Shown here: positions 1-11,087 of the stretch, piece after piece
Layout of the letters: each line of letters begins with the position of its first letter
How positions within the stretch are numbered: position 1 is the first letter of the stretch
NCBI RefSeq assembly: GCF_038396675.1
Contig: NC_088921.1
Location: 32,762,501-32,826,500 of the forward strand
From: Hydra vulgaris
Lineage: Eukaryota > Cnidaria > Hydrozoa > Anthoathecata > Hydridae
Reading direction: 5' to 3'
Length of the DNA stretch: 64,000 bases
The notes under the pieces: generated by a model
What the model was told of the DNA's origin: nothing
Databases searched by the model: none
Seen by the model: only the letters and a program-made list of their open reading frames with translations
Program-made: the position numbers and the translations under genes

Positions 1-7
1 AAACGAT

Positions 8-736
8 TTGGGGGTTAAAATTAGTCCAAAAACAGTCATTCGAAGTCTTAAAAGACAAGGAATAGTGAGTCGCGTTCCAAGAAAGGTTCCTTGTATTAGT
101 GATAAAAATTGTAAGCTTCGATTAAACTATGCTAAAACGTACATTGATATGCCAGACTCATTCTGGAATAAAGTCTTATGGACAGATGAGTCTAAATTTA
201 ATGTAAAAAGATCTGATGGTAGAATTCGTGTATGGCGTTTATCAAAAAATTGCTTAGAAAATGGAACTACAGTCTGAACATTTAAACACGGAAATGGATC
301 AGTTATGGTTTGGGGATGTATGTCGGCAGCAGGTGTTGGAAAGTTAGTATTTATTGGAGGAAATATGGATAAACATTACTATAAATGTATTATTAAAGAA
401 AATGTTGAACAATCAGCACGTAATCTTGGTATTGGTGATGACTTCGTTTTTCTTCAAGATAACGATCCCAAACATAAGGCCAAAGATGTGACGGAATTTA
501 TGAAAAAAAAAGGTTGGGACATACAAAATCATCCACCTTAAAGCCCTGGTTTGAATGTAATAGAACATTTATGGGATGAAATCGATAGACGAATAGATAG
601 AACAGGTGTAAACACCATTGAACAATTAAAAGTCCAAATTGTAAAGACGTGGGAATCAATCGATCCGTCTATTACAAAAAAACTCATTGAATCGATGCCA
701 AGACGTCTTGCTGCTGTTGTAAAAGCTAAAGGGTAA
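8..736 (+). pseudogene. Tc1-like DD34E transposase, 5'-truncated by window, two in-frame stops
   Basis: Transposase of the Tc1/mariner superfamily, which cuts and pastes DNA at TA sites. One frame runs from about 8 to 736 with stops at 275-277 (TGA) and 539-541 (TAA). Visible motifs are WTDESKF (first catalytic Asp), GSVMVWGCMS, LQDNDPKHKA (second Asp) and NVIEHLWDE (Glu). There are 34 residues between the second Asp and the Glu, giving DD34E. The N-terminal paired-like HTH lies mostly outside the window; only its tail (SPKTVIRSLKRQGI) is seen. Both stops could come from single C-to-T changes (CGA to TGA, CAA to TAA), which is inference. The catalytic triad is intact, so decay appears recent. 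The first codon of the open stretch is TTG and is not a real start. Confidence 0.9.
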
Positions 737-802
737 AATACACGATACTAAAATATAAGTTTAGTTCCCATAATATTTATCAAAGTGTACTATTTTGAAA
801 GC

Positions 803-1017
803 GTACGATAACTTTTGTCACCTTCTTTTTGTTACTTTTCATGCTTTTTCATCAAGATATTAAAATAAAATTTTTTTCTAGTTCTGTTTTTTCAATTTTT
901 GTTTAAATAATTATAAATCAAATAGTTTTTATTCAGTTTTTAACTTGTTCCTTGCATTTCTTTTATTCTAAATTAAGAGTTTGTAATTTTTTTAAAGTGT
1001 ACGATAACTTTTGTCAC
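803..1017 (+). repeat. Internal and terminal direct copies of the Tc1-like TIR core
   Basis: The 19-mer GTACGATAACTTTTGTCAC occurs at 803-821 and again at 999-1017, inside the right TIR. In IR/DR-type Tc1 elements such copies are transposase-binding sites; that role here is inferred. Confidence 0.8.
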
Positions 1018-1020
1018 ACA

Positions 1021-1025
<5 letters not shown>

Positions 1026-1113
<88 letters not shown>
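1026..1113. repeat. (TA)n microsatellite
   Basis: Uninterrupted TA dinucleotides directly against the Tc1-like right end, continuing as TA-rich sequence to about 1195. Open YIYI frames here are artefacts. Confidence 0.95.
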
Positions 1114-1119
<6 letters not shown>

Positions 1120-1263
1120 ATATATATAATTTTTATATATATATAATTTATATATATATATGTAATTTGTTTATCTATATATTTTATATATAATAATAAT
1201 AATCCATTTATTTAACCATAAAATATGAAAATTTACAATAATATTTATAAACTCACATAAATA

Positions 1264-1319
1264 AGGTTAGGTGTCACTCGTATAGTTAAAAACTAGTCAA
1301 TGGAGTGACACCTGAACCT
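1264..1319. repeat. Inverted repeat with AGGTGTCACTC arms
   Basis: The arm at 1264-1279 pairs with 1303-1319: AGGTGTCACTC against GAGTGACACCT, extended by AGGTT and AACCT, with a loop of about 23 nt. The motif GTCAA(T/A)GGAGTGAC recurs near 13655, so this may be a small dispersed element. Function unknown. Confidence 0.55.
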
Positions 1320-1347
1320 ATAATTATAAATTATATATATAAATAAG

Positions 1348-1348
<1 letters not shown>

Positions 1349-1417
<69 letters not shown>
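1349..1417. repeat. (TA)n microsatellite grading into (TTTA)n
   Basis: Simple TA repeat followed by TTTA units to about 1434. Confidence 0.95.
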
Positions 1418-1421
<4 letters not shown>

Positions 1422-1853
1422 TTATTTATTTATTTTTACTTTTTAAATTTAATAATAATTATACTAATTTAATAACATTTTTTTTTTACGTTTGCTTTCA
1501 GAATACTAATGGTACAAGTTTTGTTTTTTGATTTAGATTCTGTATCTCAATGATATCCTGGCCTATCGATACGATATCCTGTTAATTGTAGTTTTATATA
1601 TTGCATAAATATATATGCAAACACTCACACACATAAATTTTAAAGAAAATATTTATATTTTTATATATATATATCTATAAATTGTATATTTTAAGCTTTT
1701 TTATATTTATCATTGTATATTACTGTTTGTATTAATTATTGTTCAAATTGCAATTAGTTCAAATTTACAATTTAGTTTTATTTGCCAATTCAATATATAT
1801 TATAGCCACGTTTAATTGCGTTTAATAATATTTGGCGATATTTTATACAGCGC

Positions 1854-2301
1854 ATTTAAGCGTTGGTTCAACGTTATATTTCAACCTTTACTCGACGTCT
1901 TTGAGTCACGTTAAATCGACGTTTTACTAACAACGTTACAAATCCTTGCAAAATAGACTGCTTTAACAGCGTTTATGCAACGCTTTTTAAGTAACGTTTT
2001 TTCAACGTTAAGTTGCGACGTTAATACAACGCTTTTTATGTAACGCTTTTTCAACGTTTATTTGCGACGCTTTTGTAACGTCATATAGTAACGTTTTTTC
2101 AACGTTACGCAATAACGTTTAATCAACGTCTATTAAACAACGTTACATATCTTTGCAAAATCGATTACTTTGTCAACGTTTCCGCAACATCTTTTGCGAC
2201 CGGTTTTCAACGTTGATTCAACGTTGTCATGTTTGCTGGGACGCTTTTTCTACGCTGCGACCGGTTTTCAACGTTGATTCAACGCTGACATGTTTGCTGG
2301 G
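1854..2301. repeat. ACGTT-rich degenerate repeat block
   Basis: About 450 bp packed with CAACGTT, AACGTTTT and related CpG-containing words, unlike the AT-rich flanks. Two 45-bp units at 2196-2240 and 2257-2301, beginning GCGACCGG and ending TGTTTGCTGGG, are nearly identical at 61-bp spacing. A second pair (about 1930-1972 and 2136-2178) shares ACAACGTTACAwATCyTTGC. Similar ACGTT-rich ends occur in non-autonomous DNA transposons of several animals (recollection), so this may be one end of a MITE. No matching opposite end was identified. Confidence 0.6.
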
Positions 2302-3682
2302 TAATATCTAATCAAATAGCAAACAAGTGTTAATATTCGTATTTACAAACAAAACACAATCCTTTTTAATATTACATCTTGTATTATAAGATTTTATCTA
2401 TCTGATACAATAAATTACGAAGAAACGTTGTTATCTTCATTTTAAATCTCTTATCAAAAAGATGCTGCTATACTATGAGCTTAAAAAACCTTTTGAGTTT
2501 GAATGTAGAGCATCACAACCTTCGAAACAACATTAAATATGTTCTTACAAAAAGTATTGTCTAAGTTTTAACAATTAAAAGATGGAAAATAGTCACGAGC
2601 TTGAGACAATAGTTTTTTAGCGTTGCATAAAAAAATGCTCATTAATAAAAACTAATATAAAAAACTAGATGAAAAAGCGTTGCAAAAAAAAAATTTTTTT
2701 TTTTAGTAATATTATCATATATAGGGCAAAAGAGCATACTCATTCATAAAAAAAGTTAAATATAAATCATCCTAGCGAAATATTAGCCTGTTAATTTAGT
2801 AATATTATTCGATCAAATCAGAAAAAAAAAATGAAAGTTGCAATGTCTGAAAACATTTTGAAAACTTGAAAAACTTGAAAACTTGAAAAACGTTCTGGGC
2901 TAGATTATTTGAGTTTCATTTATATGATTATTTGTAGTTACGCTTAACTATTAACTAAGTCTTAACTTAATTTTTTTTAATATAAAAATTTGCGTGTGGT
3001 AAGTTGAATCGCATTGATTTGTGTTATTGTTGAAGAAATAAATTATTTATAAAACAAGCAACAATTAAGATTTCATTTTAAATCAGTTTTATTTAAAATA
3101 TTATTTAAGTTCATTTTAAAATCAGTTTTTTTTAAAAACACATTATAGTGATCTATAAATAAAAGCATAACTCATTATTTACAAAAGATAAGCTATATTG
3201 AAAGTAAGTTTTCATACTTTGTTATATTTTTTAATTTCTTTTTGAGTTAAATTTGTAAATAATTTATGGAATTAATTATTACAATTAGTTAATATAACTA
3301 GTCAAATCAGACCATAGACGTAATTATTGTTGAAGATTTTAATGCAAAATAAACACTTTCTTCGTTTTTAACGTTAGCTTAAGAGAATCCGTTTGGATAA
3401 AAAAAAACGTTAAAATACCACAATTACTTGCTTGCCTGTCTGGTGCTAGTGTTGAAAATATAAACATTTCCAATCGTAGCATTAGTCTGGTTAGCTAATA
3501 ATTGAGAAATATGCATGTAATAACTGAGGGGCTTTGTTTGGACAGAAATATAGCCACAAAAATAATCATTTCAAAAACACTTTGTTTCTTTGTTAGACTT
3601 ATTTTTTTGTCGCAATGCAATACTTGTTTTTTGTTGCAATGCCTTCGCAATGCGAAGGTCGCAATTACAGGTCTGCACCTTT
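2302..3682. other. AT-rich intergenic spacer, nothing supported
   Basis: No protein-like frame, tRNA or clear transposon end seen. Only short homopolymers and short direct repeats (a CTTGAAAA tandem near 2862-2890). Confidence 0.6.
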
Positions 3683-3719
3683 ATTGTAATTGCAACCCTA
3701 CCAGGGTCGCAATTACAAT
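3683..3719. repeat. Short hairpin, 17-bp stem
   Basis: The arms 3683-3699 and 3703-3719 pair with one mismatch around a 3-nt loop (ATTGTAATTGCAACCCT against its complement). The stem word TTGCAACCCTACCAGG recurs in the tRNA-like fragment near 4418, which suggests shared repeat origin. Confidence 0.6.
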
Positions 3720-3956
3720 AAATTATTAAAACTTGAATACTGAAGAGCTCTATTTGAATACTACCCATGAAAAGGCCAATTCCAGAATAACTTTTTACCT
3801 AATGTCAGCTATTTGACCATTTAATGTTGTTGTGCATCTGATACAGATGTTTTAATTACTACCTTAGGATGTTTGGCTAGTAAAAGAATGTGAAGATGTG
3901 GCTAGAAGTTGGTTTATATACAGCGCGTACTTTAAGGTATATTAATGTTAAATTTT

Positions 3957-4128
3957 TTTGCTCTTTACTGCATACTTAAAGCTTATTAGAACCCTGACAC
4001 CGTTTATTTATTTCAAAAGAAAAAGTTTAAGTTTAACATCTACGAAAGAAAATTCTCTATTGCGTTAGGTGCACGTGTGTATCTAATTAATTACATTAAA
4101 ACGTTAATAACTGAAGTGTTTCTAACGT
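3957..4128 (+). repeat. Dispersed direct repeat, copy A (partner 13950-14128)
   Basis: From TGCATACTTAAAGCTTATTA to GAAGTGTTTCTAACGTAT this segment matches 13950-14128 in the same orientation with scattered substitutions and small indels. No coding content. It is an unnamed interspersed repeat in at least two copies about 10 kb apart. Confidence 0.75.
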
Positions 4129-4164
4129 ATTATTTATCATAAAATTTTAATTATCATTTTTATG

Positions 4165-4224
4165 AATAATTCTTTATCATTATTAATAATTCTTTATCAT
4201 TATTAATAATTCTTTATCATTATT
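4165..4224. repeat. 20-bp tandem repeat, three units
   Basis: The unit AATAATTCTTTATCATTATT occurs three times in a row with essentially no divergence, suggesting recent slippage. Confidence 0.85.
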
Positions 4225-4415
4225 ATGAATAATTGCAATATATATAAAAGAAAAAACAGTTATAACAGAGAAATTGTAGAGATAATAAGAATAATTTCTT
4301 TAACCACAAATAATACCTTCATCATAAAAGAAAGTACAAAACTCATCACAAGCTACTTATCAATTCTTAATAAAAAAATACTTAAACAATGCATGTTGAA
4401 CATAAAATAAAAATG

Positions 4416-4480
4416 TTGCAACCCTACCAGGACTTGAACCTGGAATCCCCTGATTCATAACACTTGTCGTATCCATAACA
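4416..4480 (-). repeat. tRNA-like 3' half / SINE fragment
   Basis: On the minus strand a T-arm is visible: stem CCAGG/CCTGG enclosing TTCAAGT (4427-4443), followed by TAGGGTTGC like an acceptor strand. I could not fold a D-arm or anticodon arm, so it is not called a functional tRNA. A tRNA-derived SINE fragment is the likeliest explanation. Confidence 0.4.
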
Positions 4481-4640
4481 ATCGTATCCATAACAATTGT
4501 CATTTCAAAAACAAAATGTATTTGAAAAATCAAAAAATGAACTTTAAGTTTTAAAGAAATATAATTGAGAAATAAGTTAAGCGGTTAACAGTTGTTTTTT
4601 TATAATGTTTATTTGAGCAAGTCAAACAAAAAAAACTATA

Positions 4641-5026
4641 GGGTAGAGCGGGACATATACGGACAGTGGGGCATAACGGGACAGCCTGAAGTCTTGTATC
4701 TCAGCCAAAAAAATCATTTTATTTTTAATTGTTGTGCTTTATTATTGTAAAAAAAAAAATACTTTTAGAAATAGAACTTAAAACTAGAAAAGCTGCTGAT
4801 ACATATGGCATATGAAAAACACACAAAAAAATTTTTATTTAGCTGTTATTTCTTTTTTTGGTGTATGGGTGTAAGGACGTGTAGTTTCTATAGGAATGTC
4901 ACTTTTTTGAGAGTTTAATGTCTGAACATATTTAGACGATAGATAGCCTTCATTTTTCCACATTTTTAAAGCTTTACATAAATGGATAATTGCTGCTTTT
5001 TAACTGTCCCATTTCGCCCCACCCAC
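4641..5026. mobile_element. Possible pogo-related MITE fragment
   Basis: After a TA at 4639-4640 the sequence begins GGGTAGAGCGGGAC and soon carries GTGGGGCATAACGGGACAG. The complement of a close variant, CTGTCCCATTTCGCCCCAC, is at 5004-5022. This start plus inverted internal motif echoes the pogo-type elements at 5737, 15987 and 58993. No clean right end was found and there is no coding sequence. Confidence 0.45.
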
Positions 5027-6159
5027 TTGCAAAATAGAAAAGGGGGTGGGGCGAATTCAATTCTATTTGTTGTCAAGTTATTAAAGATAAATGAAATAAT
5101 ATAAAATATGATAAAACAAATTCAGAACCTAAATGACATGCAAAGTTAAAACAATGCAACAAGGAAGTAATATCTTTAATAAATACTAAATAATAAATAT
5201 CAAATTTAACAAAAACTACTTTATCTGATGCTTGAAAGATTACATAAATTCTTTATGCATCGACACCTATCATTAATAAAAGTGGCACAAAATGAAAGAT
5301 CTTAAAGCATTTTTTTAAAATAAAGGTTTCAAACCCATTCTTTACAGCTGGACGGGTGAAATAATAATAAATTAAAACAAGAAAAAATAGCACGTCAATA
5401 CAAATGCAAAAAACAATATGCAATTTTTAATTTTACAAGAGACTCAAACTTACAGATACCAAGAAATAAATAATTAAAATGTAATTTTCTCAATACATTT
5501 TTCTATAATTAAATCATTGTGAGTTATTTTTATTTAAGTCTTTATATTTCAATTTTTTAATATGTACTTCTTTTTGGTGTTTTTGCAACCCTAAATTAAA
5601 ATTTTACACACCTTACAAATTTATAAAATTAATCACAGTTATAAATGCGTAACACCCTTTAAACAAACATAAAAGTTTTAGATGTACTAACAATAATCGC
5701 ATTGTCGCATAGTATAATTACATTGTATCAATAGTAGGGGAGAGCGGGGCACGTTGTCGTAGTTTTTAAATTTTTCCAGATACTTCAAAAACTAATTAGT
5801 CATTTTTCATAAAAACTATTTTATATGGTAGTTTATCATTATAGTTATTTAAAAAACAACTTTGGAAAGCTTCAGACCATTTGAGTATAACATGCCACCA
5901 TCTCTAAAGAAGCCTCCTTGATATGAAAACTTGCCCCACCGTCGGGGCAGGTTGTAATGATAAGAGGGGTAAGTTGTCATAATTATATTTTGTCACAAGT
6001 GTAGGTCTAAAAGGTAAAAAAAATATTTTCAAAAAGAAAACAAGTATAATATTAATCATTTATAATTTATTAAAAATAACATATATAATTTATACACTAA
6101 ACCACTTTGAAAATGACCATTAAAAACCATCATCAGAGTCACAATTATGATAAATGTAG

Positions 6160-6239
6160 CTGTACATTCTTCACGTGCTGTACATTCTTCACGTGTACAT
6201 TCTGTTACACGTGTTCTTCTGCTGTACATTCTTCACGTG
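6160..6239. repeat. Local 18-bp repeat, three copies
   Basis: CTGTACATTCTTCACGTG occurs at 6160-6177, 6178-6195 and 6222-6239, within the 3' end of the decayed transposase. It duplicates the segment encoding ...REECTA and adds to the breakdown of that frame. Confidence 0.8.
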
Positions 6240-7190
6240 CCCAGCTTGAGCACTCACAACATTTGATCCATTTTTCAGCATCTCCGCTGTTAGTTTAAGT
6301 TTCCATGCAAATGATACTGTTGTTTTCATCTTCTGATAAGTCTTGTGTATGTTTTTTGTTGCTTTGTCTTTTGCATTCAACAATAAGAGCGAAAAGTGAT
6401 TGTCAACCAGTAGCTAAACTGGATGCTCCTTTGAAGGCCGTGTAGGGTTATTGCCCCGACTTGCTTTTAGCCCTTTCTTGAGATCACTTTATCAGGCTTT
6501 TGAACTGTAGTTACCCCTGTTTTGTCCATGTTCCAAATATCTGCTGGGGTGAATTGGTAACGTTGAAGACTCACCTGAAGATTATTGAAAAACATTTCAA
6601 CATTGTGTTTGTTTAAACTTATGGCACGTGCAATGCTTGTGGCCTCTGGAGCACTTTAATACAATGTTTGATTTTTTTTGTAGGAAAGACGTAAACCAAT
6701 CTCTCCCAGCACAATGATTGTCCATCCATGATTTTGGCATAGCCAATTTATTAGCATCTGCTAATTGATATGCTAGTTTCCAAACATCTTTTGGTGTAAA
6801 GCCAAAGTAAATATCTGAAGCTCTTTGCAAGTAGCTACAGAGTTCAAGATGAAACTCCCGTTTCAACACTTGTCTTAAATAATATTAAATATATACCAGT
6901 ATAAATACATATTTTATGGAGCCACTTATAATAAATATTATAAACCTTAAACATATTAACAACCTACAAACCTAGGTTGTACGTAGCCAGTGTGAAATGA
7001 AGGTATTGTCAATTTTTCTTCAAGATCTTCTGTAGAGGCTTCGAAAAATAGCGTTGTAGGCTTCTATAGTTGATATTAAAATCTAGAAACACCTTGGCTA
7101 TGCTTCTGCCATTTAACTTAACAGCTTTCACTGCTTCAAGGATTGTGCATTTAGCAGTGGCAGCTCTACTGGTTTTCGTTTGATAATTGC
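6240..7190 (-). pseudogene. Pogo-type transposase remnants (HTH, partial DDE, PHD-like tail)
   Basis: Read on the minus strand, pieces occur in transposase order. A pipsqueak-type HTH lies at about 7190-7055 (ILEAVKAVKLNGRSIAKVF, then NINYRSLQRY). A CENP-B-like segment lies at 6869-6660 (SDIYFGFTPKDVWKLAYQLA, then GRDWFTSFLQ). The first catalytic Asp region lies at about 6600-6440 (DIWNMDKTGVTTVQKPDKVI). A Cys-rich tail lies at about 6380-6240 (WIKCCECSSWAREEC). The segments with the second and third catalytic Asp are missing and stops interrupt the rest. The same architecture is seen in the better copy at 16685-18301. Dead copy. Confidence 0.8.
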
Positions 7191-7865
7191 AAACGATGAT
7201 TTAAAATCTGATAAAGCAAAAAATAAAATGTTAGGCTATTTTTTGTTAGTAAATTAATAAAGTCAAGTCCAAGTAGGTATAACTTTATATATATTTATAA
7301 CTATCATTTATTAATGTTTACTTAGGCTTATTAATCTTAAATATTAATAATAATTCATTTTAGTGATGTTTATTACTTTATTATAAGTTTAGTATTATTA
7401 TATGTATTATTAACATTCCTTTAAGAGTTTTACAGCTATATGAGAGTATGGAGGCAATTTTTTTTATATGACAACTTGCCCCCTTAAAAATAGGACAATT
7501 TGCCCCACATGGGGTAGAGGAAAGTTTGAATTAAATAATTTTTTATCCTCGCCGTAAACCTGAAAAACGATTAGCACACCAATAAAAGAATTTCCAAAAC
7601 TATAAACATTTAAATGTTTTAAACACAAATATTGCATATTGTTACTGTATTGAACATTTGAACAAAAAAGTTAAAAAGTTACTTACCAACGAAATTTTTA
7701 CTTTTTTTGAATTTGTAAAAAAACTGTTCGCGCGAATTTCATGAAATCAATCTTTCAACACCATTTACATAATATAAAAAAATCGCAGCATCAATCTAGC
7801 CATAACATTCCGAAATTGCGACTATGACAACTAACCCTTATGACTTTTTCCCCCGCTCTCCCCTA

Positions 7866-8735
7866 GTGTTGTTATCGACTTTGACTAAATAATCGTTGAC
7901 TAGTCGCATGTCAAAACTAGTCGACTTTGAAAAATCGAATAGTGGATTAAATTGACTAATTTTTAACATATTGGTTTATCGCGACAATTCCAACATATCA
8001 GTTTAGTCGAGAAATAATTTTAACATCCGAATATCTTTTAATTTGATTTAACTTTTTCAATCTTTAATATTTGTTAATTTGTAACAATATTGTTAATTAA
8101 AATAACTTGTATTATAATAACTATTACATGATACCTAGTTTTTTTATTTTTTGTTAATCTTTTATAGTTTTATCTAATTCAAAGCATTATATGAACATTT
8201 ATACTAAACTAAACTTTTGTTGTGTGTTTCGTTATTTTTTGTTTTGTTTACTCTAAGCTTGTGATTTTCATAAATACAAGACTGTTTCCAGCTGACTCGG
8301 GGCACTGGGTCAAAAATAGTGAAGCTCCAAAATCTAAATGTCATCTATATAATCTCATTGTAAATGTAATTGCATAGGCTTTTTGATACTTAGTAAGAAT
8401 TTAAGAAGATCCCTAAATTATTGAGGCCGAATGTAGAAATATCCCGTTGTCGGAGTGGCCTTGATTTCATATTGTTTTGTTCCATTAATATTTAAATGAT
8501 ACAATAATTAAAAATAAAAAACGAATAAAAATTACTTTTCTTATTGTTATTACAATGTAATTTAGTTACAATATTTTTCTGGAAAAAAATTTATTCCCAC
8601 ATTCAACTAAATTGACTTTTAGTGGACTAAAAAATATGGAAATAAATTTCCAAATTTCGATTTCACTAATGTATAAGTCGATTTTAGTCGACTTTAGAAA
8701 GTAATCGACTTTAGAAAGTCGAATTATTTAAAAGC
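7866..8735. mobile_element. GTCGACT-rich region, possible MITE
   Basis: Both ends are rich in AGTCGACTT-like words in opposite sense (for example ACTAGTCGACTTTG near 7914 and TTTAGTCGACTTTAG near 8685). The outermost words TAGTGTTGTTA and, on the other strand, TAGTTTTGTTA could be TIRs. No target duplication could be matched and the pogo copy abuts the left side. Tentative. Confidence 0.3.
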
Positions 8736-8930
8736 TGTAACAAAACTAAATACTAGCATTATTACATAGATTTACTATCTTAGCAGAAATAATTCGGTAC
8801 TTTTCATAACTAGGTACAATGTCATAATTAGTCAGCATATTGGTAATTACTTATTAGATTTTAACTTTATGGTAGAGCGAAAGTGGTCATATTACTCTGA
8901 CAACTTGATATTGTAGTCAGGGTAATATGA

Positions 8931-8975
8931 CAAGTTGGTATTTTTTTACTGACACAGTAAAAAAATACCAACTTG
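8931..8975. repeat. Perfect hairpin, 20-bp stem
   Basis: Arms 8931-8950 and 8956-8975 (CAAGTTGGTATTTTTTTACT and its complement) flank a 5-nt loop. Just upstream (8872-8930) are GGTAGAGCGAAAGTGGTCAT and TGACAACTTG, words like the pogo-type ends, so it may be part of a small related non-autonomous element. Confidence 0.7.
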
Positions 8976-10855
8976 ACAATTAAAACTAATTTTGGAATAT
9001 AATGATTTGTTATTAACAAAACTTATCATTTTAAAATCAACTTTTAGACCACTTTATTATATTATATTTTATTATATAGGTATCAGGCTGGCTGTTACTA
9101 GGTAGTTTTGATTTGTTTTTTGATGTTAATAAAGATCTTAAATTTGGATTTAATTTAAATACTGCTCTATATCCTGTTTTTCGGAATAGTTTTCGAAGAT
9201 TTGGTCTTCAAAAAAAGCTGGTATCCATGGTAAAGACACTATGGAACTACAATGAAATTGTGTTTTTATTTTGTCTTTTTTAATGAAATTGGTGTGTAAT
9301 ATTTCTCAATTGCTTTACATTTTACCTATTTTCAATGAACATGTCAGTTAAAAATTTTATTTTGTTTTGCAAATAATGTGATTTACACATCTCTGTTGTG
9401 AATCTTTTCAGTTTTTAATCAAGTTGAACCATAAAATGTCAAAGAATTTTTCAATGGCATCTGATGATCCAACTTGATGGAGAAACTGAATCTTATGATT
9501 CAACTTAATGGAGAAATTGACTCTTATAACTCAAATTAAAATTTCACAAATATTTAGATCGTATTTTTACCCAATTTGTGTTCAAAAATAACTTCTAACA
9601 ACTCCTCAACTTGTGTAAAATTAATTAAATCTGCATTAACCACAACTAAAGTGTCTCCAAAACTATGATCCACATTCCACACTTTAGGATTTTCTACTAC
9701 TTGCTCGACAGCTTTTTCTATTCTTTTTATAGAATTGTTCGTTAATTGATATTGATATTTACTTGTAGGCTATAAAAAAACTAAAAAATGTCCTTTTTTC
9801 CAATGGATGTAATTTTCCATCGTCTTCTTTACTCGGATACTTAAATCCCCTTGGAACTCATAGAAAATACATTTTATAGCTAAAAATGGGTAAATATTTT
9901 CTTGTACCCATTTTCAGCTTTACCTTGGATTTCATTCATTATTTTGGTCTTTCTTTGAATGGCTACTGTCAACTCTTACTTGAGTGGCTACAACAACAAC
10001 TGCTTTGTTTCATAATAAAAACATATTACTGTCACCAATATGTTTTATATTATAAAACTGTAATTTCTTTTCTACAATGAAATTTTTACTTCTTTATATG
10101 ACGATTAAAAGTATAGTTGATGGGTAAAATCCTCCACATAAAAACGTGTCATTATACCCGTTTAAAAAGCAAATAGTTTGGAAGACTGTTATCTACGTAA
10201 AGTAAATAAAAAATTATGCTTCTTTTTTTGTTAATGATTTTGAGCAATTTTTATGGTTTTTCATAATGTTATGGAGAGGGGGAAATATACCCCAAACACA
10301 CAAGTTTTGATGGTCATTCACCGCCGAATCACCACTTTTTTTTTAGTTGCATTATATACAATGAGAATATAAAAAAGTTTGAATCGGGTTATGGTAAAAA
10401 GGAATCAGTAACAAAAATTGACGCTTGAGTTAATAATGGTTTTGGGGTATGGGAATAGGTTTTGACTGTTTATGCTAAAAGGAGACCAGTCAGACGCTTG
10501 GTTACCGATTCAATTGTTTTACCAAAGAAAGATAAGATAAAAAGTTATATTCTTTTTTTATGTCTATAGTATGTCTAAACATATTTTGTTGATTGAATTT
10601 TCATAGGCAAAAAGGCAAAATTCGATGAGTTTTTAGCAAAACTTATATATTCTAAACAAATTAAAAAAAAAAAAAAACAATTTTAAAAAAATCATTTACG
10701 CTTCTTCCAACACCCTATTACGAAAAAAAAATATCCTATATCTAAAATTTTAAAAGTATGGTTCTCTCTAAAATACGCTTTGCCCACTCTGATATACACT
10801 TTGCGAACTTTTCATATACATTTTATTTAATTTTTTATTAACAAGTAAAAAATTA
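8976..10855. other. AT-rich spacer, nothing supported
   Basis: No convincing gene. A 64-codon frame at 9886-10080 has no recognisable motif, and its composition matches the flanks. Confidence 0.55.
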
Positions 10856-11087
10856 ACTATGCTCTATAGTATAGAGCATGGTTAATTTTTTTATTTACCT
10901 TTAGTATAAAGTCTATACTAAAGGTAATTTTCCACTTATCTGTTTTTCTACAGGATTGAGAAAGGTTTGGGAAAAATAACCATGTGACTAAACGTAAATT
11001 TTTTCGAAGCAAAACTACACATGATCACGCAACTTTTTTCTTTCCTTTCCTATTCAAGTAGAAAAATGGATAATTGAAAACTCACCT
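10856..11087. repeat. Cluster of imperfect inverted repeats, possible MITE
   Basis: One hairpin pairs AAAAATTAACTATGCTCTATA with TAGAGCATGGTTAATTTTT (about 10856-10896), followed by ACCTTTAGTATA against TATACTAAAGGT (to about 10925). The segments at 10922-10952 and 11056-11087 are imperfect inverted copies sharing TTTTTCTAC. Boundaries and family unknown. Confidence 0.4.

Larger units (their letters stand above)
1..1025 (+). mobile_element. Tc1-like DNA transposon, right part (left end outside window)
   Basis: The window opens inside a Tc1-like element. Its right terminal inverted repeat occupies about 993-1025, ends ...TTGTCACACAGTGTG, and abuts a (TA)n tract, so the last base before the TA is 1025. 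Read inward on the other strand the end is CACACTGTGTGACAAAAG, which resembles Tc1-type ends. A 19-bp internal direct copy of the inner TIR lies at 803-821, an IR/DR arrangement known in Tc1-like elements. The left TIR is not in the window. The transposase frame inside is broken, so this copy is not autonomous. Confidence 0.85.
5737..7863 (-). mobile_element. Pogo-type DNA transposon, decayed copy
   Basis: Both ends carry a 13-bp inverted repeat GGGGAGAGCGGGG, with TA at 5735-5736 and 7864-7865 as target duplication. Subterminal motifs resembling GGGGTAAGTTGTCAT lie at 5746-5760, 5944-5958 and 5966-5980 on the left. They lie inverted at 7468-7482, 7492-7506 and 7824-7838 on the right. The minus strand holds transposase remnants. 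Total length is 2127 bp. The central catalytic region is deleted, so the copy is not autonomous. Confidence 0.85.

Noticed and set aside
4416..4480. Functional tRNA gene on the minus strand
   Set aside because: A T-arm and acceptor-like strand are present but no convincing D-arm, anticodon arm or 5' acceptor strand.
9886..10080. 64-codon plus-strand frame
   Set aside because: Short, AT-driven composition, no recognisable domain, no splice or start context.
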